DNA of 64,000 nt, taken from Variovorax beijingensis. Lineage in GTDB: Bacteria; Pseudomonadota; Gammaproteobacteria; Burkholderiales; Burkholderiaceae_C. The first letter of the stretch is position 1, and every line of letters begins with the position of its first letter. This document shows, in pieces, positions 57,106-64,000 of the stretch. The notes under the pieces were generated by a model. The model saw nothing but the letters and a program-made list of their open reading frames with translations. It had not been told where the DNA came from and did not search any database. The position numbers were made by a program, and so were the translations under genes. The stretch is taken from the NCBI RefSeq assembly GCF_003951285.1, contig NZ_RXFQ01000004.1:350962-414961 (forward strand), written 5' to 3'.

Positions 57106-58224
57106 ATGATCGACTTCCTGCTGCGCATTGCCAACCTTTGCAAGAAGGAGCTGCTGGCCATCTTCAAGGACCCGGCCAGCCGCGTGATCCTGTTCGTTCC
57201 CGCCATCATGCAGAGCCTCATCTTCGGCTACGCCGCCACCTACGATCTCTCGAACGTGCCCTATGCGCTGCTCGACCAGAGCCGCACGGGCGCGTCGACC
57301 GAGCTCATTGCGCACCTGGACAGCACCGGCGTCTTCCATCGCGTGGCCACGCTGCGCACGCAGGCCGACATCCGCGAGGTGATCGATACCGAAAAGGCGT
57401 TGCTCGTGATCCAGATCGCGCCCAACTTCGAGCAGCAGCTCGGCGCGGGCCAGCCCGCGGCCATCCAGCTGATCCTCGACGCGCGCAACTCCAACACCGC
57501 CGGCTCGGCGGCCGGCTACGTAGGCGCGGTGGTCGAGCGCTACAACGCCGAACTGCGCACGCGCGCCGGTGCGCCGCCGGTTCCGCTCACCATCGAATCG
57601 CGCGCCTGGTTCAACCCCAACCTCGAAACGCGATGGAACCTGCTGCCCGGCCTGGTCGCCGCGCTCAGCATGTTGCAGACGCTGCTGCTCACCGCGCTCT
57701 CGGTGGCGCGGGAGCGCGAGCAAGGCACCTTCGACCAGCTGCTGGTCACGCCGATGTCGCCGCTCGAGATCATGATCGGCAAGGCGCTGCCGCCGGTGCT
57801 GGTGGGCCTTGCGCAGTCGACGCTGATCCTGCTGGTCGCCCTGTTCTGGTTCGGCATTCCGATGGCGGGTTCGCTCATCACGCTCTACACCGGGCTGGTT
57901 TTCTTCACGGTGGCCAGCGTGGGCATCGGCCTCTCGATCTCGGCGGTGTCGGCCAGCATGCAGCAGGCCATGCTCTACACCTTCGTGCTGCTGATGCCGA
58001 TGATGCTGCTCTCCGGTCTGACCACACCCGTGCGCAACATGCCGCACGTGCTGCAGCTGATCACCATGGCCAACCCGCTGCGCTTCGCGATCGACCTGGT
58101 GCAGCGCGTCTACCTGGAAGGCGTGGGCCTGGCCACGGTGTGGCACAACCTGATTCCGCTGTCGATCATCGCCATCGTCACGCTGCCGCTGGCGGCCTGG
58201 CTGTTTCGCCATCGTCTGGTCTGA
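57106..58224 (+). CDS. ybhR: ABC-2 type permease (YbhR-like)
   Basis: A 372-residue paralogue of the preceding permease with the same layout and the coupling segment EREQGTFDQLLVTPMSPLEIMIGK. The ATG at 57106 follows the previous stop by 13 bases. The two permeases probably form a heterodimer. Confidence 0.9.
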   Translation: MIDFLLRIANLCKKELLAIFKDPASRVILFVPAIMQSLIFGYAATYDLSNVPYALLDQSRTGASTELIAHLDSTGVFHRVATLRTQADIREVIDTEKALLVIQIAPNFEQQLGAGQPAAIQLILDARNSNTAGSAAGYVGAVVERYNAELRTRAGAPPVPLTIESRAWFNPNLETRWNLLPGLVAALSMLQTLLLTALSVAREREQGTFDQLLVTPMSPLEIMIGKALPPVLVGLAQSTLILLVALFWFGIPMAGSLITLYTGLVFFTVASVGIGLSISAVSASMQQAMLYTFVLLMPMMLLSGLTTPVRNMPHVLQLITMANPLRFAIDLVQRVYLEGVGLATVWHNLIPLSIIAIVTLPLAAWLFRHRLV

Positions 58225-58239
58225 ACCCGGGAGCACCAA

Positions 58240-59769
58240 ATGCCTGCATCACGCACCCTCATCGCGTATTCCGCGCTTGCGCTTCTTGTTGGCGGCTGCG
58301 CCGTGGGGCCCGACCACCGGCCCGCACAGGTGCAGGCACCCGCCGATTGGTCCGCATGGCACGGCGGCTCGGCGGTGCTGCTCGGCGCCGAGCGCAAGGC
58401 CGCACCGGCGGCCATCGCATCCGGCGACTGGAAGGCCTTCGGCGATCCGCTGCTCGACCGGTTGCAGGCGCTCGCCCTGGCCGCCAACCACGACCTGCAG
58501 ACCGCCGCCCTGCGCTTCGCGCAAAGCCGCGTCCAGCGCACCGCGGCGGCGGCGCAGCAGGCGCCGCAGCTCAATGCCGGCGGCAGCGTCAACCGGCAGC
58601 GCCAGAGCGAGAGCGGCGCCGCCACGCGGATGATCGATGCGCTGGGCTCGTCGGTCGCCAACCGCGGCCAGCTGATCCGCACGCTGAGCGAGCCCTACAA
58701 CCTCTACCAGGCCGGGTTCGACGCATCGTGGGAAATCGACCTCTGGGGCCGCGTGCGGCGCAGCATCGAGGCCGCCGATGCGGATGCCGGCGCATCGGCC
58801 GCGCTGCTGCGGCAGGCGCAGCTCAGCGTGCAGGCCGAGGTGGCGCGCAGCTACTTCGAACTGCGCGGCGCACAGCGCGAGCTGCGCGTGGCGCAAGCCG
58901 ACATCGCGGCCGCGGCCGAATCGCTCGAGCTGGTGCAGGCGCGTGCCGACGGCGGCCTGGTCACCGACCTGGACCCGACGCGCCAGCGCACGCAGCTGGC
59001 CGAACTCAAGGCACGCATTCCGATGCTGCTGCAGCAGGAGGCACAGGCGATGAACCAGATCACGCTGCTGACCGGGGCGTCGCCCGGTACGCTGAACGCC
59101 GAGCTCGCACCACCTTCCGAGGGCGCGGGCAATCCGCTCGCAGCGCTGCAGGCACCGCCGCTGCCCGAGCTTGCGCTGGGCCTGCCGGGCGACGTGGTGC
59201 GCCGTCGTCCCGACATTGCCGCGGCCGAAGCCCAGCTGCATGCCGCCACCGCGCGCATCGGCGTGGCGGTGGCCGACCTCTATCCGCGCGTCACGCTCGG
59301 CGCGGGCTTCGGCTACGAGTCGGCCGGCAGCGAGCGCTTCGGCGAATGGGGCAGCCGGCAATGGCATGTCGGCCCTTCCATCAGCCTGCCGATCTTCGAC
59401 AACGGCCGGCGCCGCAGCACGGTGAACCTGCGCGAGCTGCAGCAGCAGGAAGCCGCGGTGGCCTTCCAGCAGGCCGTGCTCAAGGCATGGCACGAGATCG
59501 ATTCGGCGCTGAGCGCCTACGCCGCCGAGCGCCAGCGCCACGCCGAACTGGCCGAGCGCGCGCGCAGCAGCCGCGATGCGCTCACGCTCGCGCATGCGCG
59601 CTATGCGAACGGGCTCACGGATTTCGGCGTCGAACTCGATGCGCGCCGCGCCCTGCTGCAGGCGCGGCGCGACCAGGTGCAAAGCACGAGCCGCATGGCG
59701 GTGGGCATGGTGGCGGTCTACAAGGCGCTCGGCGGCGGCATTCCTGCGACGCCTGGCACACCCGGCTAG
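58240..59769 (+). CDS. NodT-family outer-membrane efflux lipoprotein
   Basis: A 509-residue RND/ABC outer-membrane factor: lipobox VGGC (about 18-21, Cys acylated), two OEP repeats with Ala/Gln-rich coiled coils, and ASWEIDLWGRVRRSIEAADA plus PDIAAAEAQLHAATARIGVAVADLYPR motifs. It provides the channel for the adaptor and ABC genes upstream, making a complete tripartite pump in one operon. Its stop codon overlaps the stop of the convergent kinase gene (CTAG). Confidence 0.9.
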   Translation: MPASRTLIAYSALALLVGGCAVGPDHRPAQVQAPADWSAWHGGSAVLLGAERKAAPAAIASGDWKAFGDPLLDRLQALALAANHDLQTAALRFAQSRVQRTAAAAQQAPQLNAGGSVNRQRQSESGAATRMIDALGSSVANRGQLIRTLSEPYNLYQAGFDASWEIDLWGRVRRSIEAADADAGASAALLRQAQLSVQAEVARSYFELRGAQRELRVAQADIAAAAESLELVQARADGGLVTDLDPTRQRTQLAELKARIPMLLQQEAQAMNQITLLTGASPGTLNAELAPPSEGAGNPLAALQAPPLPELALGLPGDVVRRRPDIAAAEAQLHAATARIGVAVADLYPRVTLGAGFGYESAGSERFGEWGSRQWHVGPSISLPIFDNGRRRSTVNLRELQQQEAAVAFQQAVLKAWHEIDSALSAYAAERQRHAELAERARSSRDALTLAHARYANGLTDFGVELDARRALLQARRDQVQSTSRMAVGMVAVYKALGGGIPATPGTPG

Positions 59770-60818
59770 AAGGTGTTGGTGAAGCTCGCATTGCCGAGCC
59801 CCGTGCCGATCGTCAGCACGCCCCAGTGGGTCACGTCGCGCATGAAGGGCAGTTCGCTCAGCCCCTGCACCACCGCGTCGTTGTGCATCAGGATCAGCGT
59901 GGGGCCGGAGCCGATCATCGGCATGCGGCGCCACAGTGCGCTGGGCAGGTGGAATGCGCGGCTTTCCCAATCGCCGGGCAGGTTCTGCGTGCCGCGCTCG
60001 ATCGAGCCGTCCTTGCGGATCAGTCCGGGGCAGGCAATGCCGATGAAGGGCGCCAGGCGGATGTGCTTGCGCTCGCAGTAGCGCACCATGTCCTCGAGCA
60101 TGGCCGCGATGCGCTCGACCATGTCGGTGCGGTTCGGGTCGTCGTCCGCATGCCGCCATTTTTCGCGCCGCACCACCTTGGCAAGCGACAGGTCGCGCGC
60201 CTTGCGCCGCCGCGTCTTCACGATCCCGCAGCGCACGTTGGTGCCGCCGATGTCCACCGCCAGGATGGCGTCGTGCTTCTTCAGCATGGCCAGCGGCGCC
60301 AGGTGCACCCAGCCGATCAGACCACCGTCGTCGACTTCGTGCGACAGGCGCCCGAGCTGGACGTGAACGCCCAGTTCTTCGAGGATGGCGGCGGTCTGCA
60401 GGATGGCGCGCTCGCCCACGTCGCTTTCGGTGAAGCCGCCGCCCACCACGATGCGCTCCACCTTCTTCCATGAGGGCTGGCGCGTAAAGCGCTGGATCAC
60501 GAAGGCCAGTTCTTCGGCGAATTCCTCGATGGCGCCATGCATCAGGTCGCCGGCCGCCGAGGTCTTCAGCAGCACGCGGTCGAGCTGCTTCTTGCTGATG
60601 TCGCGCGAGTGTTCCCGCCCCAGCGGATCGGTGCCGGCCTGGCGGCGGCGCTTGCGCCAGCGTTCGAGCAGCTCCCTGAAGGCCGCCTGGCTGACCTGAT
60701 CGCCGACGAAACCCTCCTTGTCGCGCAACTGCAGGCTGTAGCCCTCGACCCTGAGGCCCGGCAGCTCGCGCAGGCCGTGAACGTCGGGCCCCGGCAGCAG
60801 TGGAGATTTTTTCTTCAT
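59766..60818 (-). CDS. ROK-family kinase-like protein with circularly permuted motif order
   Basis: A 350-residue sugar-kinase-like protein. In normal ROK kinases the order is DxGGT (N-terminus), NDA, GTGxG, then late GGG and the C-terminal helices. Here the late part comes first: a helix pair with AGD (89-91), ERIVVGGGFTES (121-132) and the closing GRLSHEVDDGGLIGW (156-170). Then follow AVDIGGTNVRCGIV (187-200), FIGIACPGLI (258-267), the catalytic-Asp motif HNDAV (312-316) and GTGLG (338-342), and the protein ends. The CxCGxxGCxE zinc site is absent. Gene bounds are firm: the start must lie before the divergent gene at 60930. Probably phosphorylates a sugar; substrate unknown. Confidence 0.8.
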   Translation of the reverse strand: MKKKSPLLPGPDVHGLRELPGLRVEGYSLQLRDKEGFVGDQVSQAAFRELLERWRKRRRQAGTDPLGREHSRDISKKQLDRVLLKTSAAGDLMHGAIEEFAEELAFVIQRFTRQPSWKKVERIVVGGGFTESDVGERAILQTAAILEELGVHVQLGRLSHEVDDGGLIGWVHLAPLAMLKKHDAILAVDIGGTNVRCGIVKTRRRKARDLSLAKVVRREKWRHADDDPNRTDMVERIAAMLEDMVRYCERKHIRLAPFIGIACPGLIRKDGSIERGTQNLPGDWESRAFHLPSALWRRMPMIGSGPTLILMHNDAVVQGLSELPFMRDVTHWGVLTIGTGLGNASFTNTF

Positions 60819-60929
60819 GGCGGCCACTATGGGTGCGGTTGCTTGTACGAAGCATCGGTAGCCCGCACCAGGGTTTGTAGGAGATTGGCGGGTGCGCCGG
60901 CTGCTTCGATGTCTATACACTGGCCTGCG

Positions 60930-62462
60930 ATGCAACTGCCCCACCACCGCATGCTGCGCGCCGCCCTGTTGTTGCTTGCCATGGCCTGGCTCGGTGCCGC
61001 TGCATCGGCGCAGCCCGGCGACGGCGCGCTGCGCGTCGGCTCCAAGCGCTTCACCGAGTCGTACATCCTGGCCGAGCTGCTGGCGCAGACCGCGGCGCCG
61101 CACACCGCATCGCCGCCGGTGGTGCGCCAGGGGCTGGGCAACACGGCCATCGTGTACGAGGCGCTGCGTTCGGGTGCCATCGATCTCTATGCCGAATACA
61201 CCGGCACCATCGCGCTCGAAATTCTCAAGGGCTCGCCGGCCGATACGCGCGAGGCCATGAATGCGGCGCTGGCGCCGATGGGCCTGGGCGTGGCGATTCC
61301 GCTGGGCTTCAACGACGGTTATGCGCTGGCCGTGCGGGCCGCCGACGCCGAGCGGCTCGGCCTGCGCACGCTGAGCGACCTTGCAAAGCACCCCGAGCTC
61401 AAGCTCGGGCTGTCGAACGAATTCCTCGGCCGCGCCGACGGCTGGAAGGGCCTGGCAGCGCGCTACGGCTTCACGCAGGTGCCCATCGGCCTCGACCATG
61501 GCCTGGCCTACGAAGCCGTGGCCGCGAAGCAGATCGACGCGATCGACATCTACACCACCGACGCCAAGATCGAGCACCTCGGCCTGCGCGTGCTGGAAGA
61601 CGACAAGAAATACTTTCCGCGCTACGACGCCGTGGTGCTCTACAGGCTCGACCTGCCGGCGCGGCTGCCCAAGGCCTGGGCCGCGCTGCGCGCACTCGAA
61701 GGCCGCATCGACGAGCACGCGATGATCGCGATGAATGCGCGCGCCGAACTCCAGAGCGTGCCCTTCGATGCCATTGCGCGCGACTTCCTGGCCGGCACCG
61801 GCAAGGGCGCAAAGACCCAGGAGACCCGGCGCGGCTTCAGCGCCAAGCTGTTCGGCCCCGATCTCTGGCAGCTCGCGCGGCAGCACCTCGTGCTGGTGGC
61901 GGTATCGGTCGGCGTGGCGATCCTGATCGGCGTGCCGCTCGCGATCCTGGTGTTTCCGCATGTGCGGCTGCGTGCGCTGGTGCTCGGCTTCGCGAGCCTG
62001 CTGCAGACCGTACCGTCGCTCGCGCTGCTGGCCGTGCTGATCTCGATGCTCGGCGCGATCGGCGCGCTGCCCGCCCTGATCGCGCTCACGCTCTACTCGC
62101 TGCTGCCGATCATGCGCAACACCGTGACGGGCCTGGCCGAAGTGCCGAACGGCCTGCGCCTGGCCGGCACCGCCCTGGGCATGACGCCGCCGCAGAGCCT
62201 GCGGCTGGTGCTGCTGCCGCTGGCGCTGCCCACGCTGCTGGCGGGCGTGCGAACGGCCACCGCGATCGCCATTGGCACCGCGACCATTGCGGCCTTCATC
62301 GGCGCAGGCGGATTCGGCGAGCGCATCGTCACGGGGCTGGCGCTCAACGACCGCGAACTGCTCCTGGCCGGCGCGCTGCCAGCCGCGGCGCTGGCGCTGC
62401 TGAGCGAGGGGATCTTCGAGCTGATCGAACTCGCGATGCGCCGTCGCCGACGCAAGGGCTGA
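60930..62462 (+). CDS. Osmoprotectant-type ABC transporter: substrate-binding/permease fusion
   Basis: A 510-residue fusion. After a signal peptide (1-29), residues 33-300 form an OpuAC/OsmF-type binding domain (VGSKRFTESYILAELLAQ; NTAIVYEALRSGAIDLYAEYTGT; IDAIDIYTTDAKI). Residues 315-505 form a ProW-type permease with six spans and the EAA loop (AEVPNGLRLAGTALGMTPPQSLRLVLLPLALP). The binding-domain-first order is the reverse of OpuCB-type fusions. No ATPase gene is adjacent in the window. The ATG at 60930 is chosen; the ATG at 60951 is also possible. Confidence 0.87.
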   Translation: MQLPHHRMLRAALLLLAMAWLGAAASAQPGDGALRVGSKRFTESYILAELLAQTAAPHTASPPVVRQGLGNTAIVYEALRSGAIDLYAEYTGTIALEILKGSPADTREAMNAALAPMGLGVAIPLGFNDGYALAVRAADAERLGLRTLSDLAKHPELKLGLSNEFLGRADGWKGLAARYGFTQVPIGLDHGLAYEAVAAKQIDAIDIYTTDAKIEHLGLRVLEDDKKYFPRYDAVVLYRLDLPARLPKAWAALRALEGRIDEHAMIAMNARAELQSVPFDAIARDFLAGTGKGAKTQETRRGFSAKLFGPDLWQLARQHLVLVAVSVGVAILIGVPLAILVFPHVRLRALVLGFASLLQTVPSLALLAVLISMLGAIGALPALIALTLYSLLPIMRNTVTGLAEVPNGLRLAGTALGMTPPQSLRLVLLPLALPTLLAGVRTATAIAIGTATIAAFIGAGGFGERIVTGLALNDRELLLAGALPAAALALLSEGIFELIELAMRRRRRKG

Positions 62463-62479
62463 GACTCACCCAAGGGGCC

Positions 62480-63916
62480 TCAGGCCAGCGTGTACGCCGT
62501 CTTCACCGTGGTGAAGAACTCCTGCGCATACTTGCCCTGCTCGCGCGGGCCATAGCTGGAGCCCTTGCGTCCGCCGAACGGCACGTGGTAGTCCACCCCC
62601 GCCGTGGGCAGGTTCACCATCACCATGCCGGCCTGGCTGTGGCGCTTGAAGTGCGTGGCGTACTTCAGGCTCGTGGTCGCAATGCCGGCCGACAGGCCAA
62701 ACTCCGTGTCGTTGGCCGTGGCCAGCGCCTCTTCGTAGTTCTTCACCCGGATCACGCTCGCCACCGGGCCGAAGATCTCTTCCTTGTTGATGCGCATCGC
62801 CGCCGCCGATTCGCTGAACAGCGCCGGCGACATGTAGTAGCCGTCGGTCTCCAGCTTCAGCAGTTCGCCGCCGGCCGCCAGCGTGGCACCCTCGCCCTTG
62901 CCGATGGCGATGTATTCCATGTCCTGGTCCAGCTGCGACTTCGACGAGACCGGGCCCACGTCGGTGCCCTGCGCCAGTGCATCGCCGACCTTGATCTTGG
63001 CCATGCGCGCCTTCATCGCCTCGATGAACTTCGGGTAGATGCCTTCGGTCACGATCAGGCGGCTCGAAGCGGTGCAGCGCTGGCCGGTGGAGTAGAAGGC
63101 GCTTTGCACGCTGAGTTCCACGGCCTGGGCCAGGTCGGCGTCGTCCAGCACCACCTGCGGGTTCTTGCCGCCCATCTCGAGCTGCACCTTCTTGTGGTTG
63201 GTGACGCACTGGATGGCGATGTTGCGGCCCACGCCGACCGAGCCGGTGAAGCTGATGGCATGGATGCCGGGGTGGCTGACCAGCGCCTCGCCGATCACGC
63301 TGCCGCGGCCCATCACGAGGTTGAACACGCCCGCCGGGATGCCCGAGCGGCTGATGATCTCGGACAGCGCCCAGGCGCAGCCGGGCACGAGGTCGGCGGG
63401 CTTCAGAACCACGCAGTTGCCGAAGGCCAGGGCCGGCGCGATCTTCCAGGCCGGAATGGCGATGGGGAAGTTCCAGGGCGTGATCAGGCCGACCACGCCG
63501 ACCGGCTCGCGCGTGATCTCCACGCCGATGTTGGGGCGCACCGAGGGCAGCAGCTCGCCCGAAAGGCGCAGGCATTCGCCGGCGAAGAACTTGAAGATCT
63601 GGCCGGCGCGGGTGGCTTCGCCGATGCCTTCGGCCTTCGTCTTGCCTTCTTCACGGGCGAGCAGGGTGCCGAGTTCTTCGCGGCGCGCGAGGATCTCGGT
63701 GCCGATCTTGTCCAGGGCGTCGGAGCGCGCCTGGATGCTGCCGGTGGCCCAGGCCGGGAAGGCGGCGGTGGCGGCGGCCACGGCGGCCTCGACATCGGCA
63801 GCCGTGCCCTGCGCGTAGTGGCCCAGCACGTCGGACAGGTTGCTGGGGTTGAGGTTCGGGCTGTAGCTTGCGCCGGCACGCCATTCGCCGCCGATCAGGT
63901 TGTCGAAGTTTTGCAT
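62480..63916 (-). CDS. NAD(P)-dependent aldehyde dehydrogenase, alpha-ketoglutarate-semialdehyde dehydrogenase type
   Basis: A 478-residue ALDH: TPWNFPIAIPAWKIAPALAFGNCVVLKPA (cofactor site), SFTGSVGVG, catalytic Glu in LEMGGKNPQVV and catalytic Cys in STGQRCTASSR. The general sequence style fits KGSADH/succinate-semialdehyde enzymes of sugar-acid catabolism (e.g. glucarate or arabinose pathways). The 84 bases upstream to the window edge hold no visible gene. Confidence 0.85.
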   Translation of the reverse strand: MQNFDNLIGGEWRAGASYSPNLNPSNLSDVLGHYAQGTAADVEAAVAAATAAFPAWATGSIQARSDALDKIGTEILARREELGTLLAREEGKTKAEGIGEATRAGQIFKFFAGECLRLSGELLPSVRPNIGVEITREPVGVVGLITPWNFPIAIPAWKIAPALAFGNCVVLKPADLVPGCAWALSEIISRSGIPAGVFNLVMGRGSVIGEALVSHPGIHAISFTGSVGVGRNIAIQCVTNHKKVQLEMGGKNPQVVLDDADLAQAVELSVQSAFYSTGQRCTASSRLIVTEGIYPKFIEAMKARMAKIKVGDALAQGTDVGPVSSKSQLDQDMEYIAIGKGEGATLAAGGELLKLETDGYYMSPALFSESAAAMRINKEEIFGPVASVIRVKNYEEALATANDTEFGLSAGIATTSLKYATHFKRHSQAGMVMVNLPTAGVDYHVPFGGRKGSSYGPREQGKYAQEFFTTVKTAYTLA

Positions 63917-64000
63917 GAGGATTCCTTGCTGCTCGATGGAAAGAAAGAAGCCGGAGCACTGGGTGTCCGGCTGCGGAAATGGAAACGGGAGACTAAACCT

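Noticed and set aside
57138..60473. A 1111-codon open frame on the plus strand
   Set aside because: It lies in the wrong frame over the second permease and NodT genes and antisense to the ROK gene; composition is Arg/Ala/Pro-rich without domains.

Overview
The window is high-GC chromosomal DNA that fits a Comamonadaceae bacterium, most likely Variovorax. This is inferred from gene content and protein style: Bug/TctC solute-binding protein, EarP/EF-P pair, phasin, dnaG-rpoD, and a hupB-tRNA-Val pair. No database search was possible.
Positions 1-~6010 are the integrase-proximal end of a prophage or prophage-like element that continues off the left edge. A palindrome/promoter region precedes a rightward early operon of tightly overlapping small genes. 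The operon ends in a deoxynucleoside-monophosphate kinase and a C5-cytosine DNA methyltransferase. A leftward two-TM membrane protein, an excisionase-like HTH protein and a tyrosine integrase follow. The integrase faces the 3' end of tRNA-Val(TAC), the probable attachment site. No structural phage genes are in view.
From 6.0 to 16.9 kb lie hupB, a tartrate/D-malate dehydrogenase-haloacetate dehalogenase pair with a divergent LysR regulator, an EamA exporter, pgsA, uvrC, the EarP/EF-P pair, an enoyl-CoA hydratase and a LOG-family protein. From 16.9 to 28 kb are an MFS transporter, rmuC, a hydroxyacid dehydrogenase, an NhaD-type antiporter, pncB, CsbD, a duplicated Cys-hairpin periplasmic protein, a thioesterase, an HDAC-like deacetylase, a phasin, an SDR and a YihY/BrkB protein. 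dnaG and rpoD occupy 28-32.7 kb.
From 32.8 to 50.8 kb is mostly transport and catabolism. It holds Bcr/CflA, HPP-CBS and SugE membrane proteins. A Bug/CaiB/HMG-CoA-lyase operon with a divergent LysR is predicted to degrade 3-hydroxy-3-methylglutarate or a similar acid. An MBL-DsbA pair follows. A complete branched-chain-type ABC transporter operon ends in a tannase-family lipoprotein. A GntR(FCD) regulator lies divergent to a MetE-like methyltransferase/GST pair.
From 50.8 to 64 kb are a cardiolipin synthase, a TetR-controlled YbhGFSR-type efflux operon with its own NodT outer-membrane factor and a REPIN-like repeat inside it, a ROK-type sugar kinase whose motifs run in circularly permuted order, an SBP-permease fusion of the osmoprotectant family without an ATPase gene, and an aldehyde dehydrogenase.
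The most unusual items are the circularly permuted ROK protein (59766-60818), the prophage methyltransferase with an altered catalytic motif next to a dNMP kinase, the inverted prophage membrane gene, the duplicated Cys-hairpin protein, and the palindromes between the deacetylase and phasin genes. No gap between genes exceeds 300 bases.
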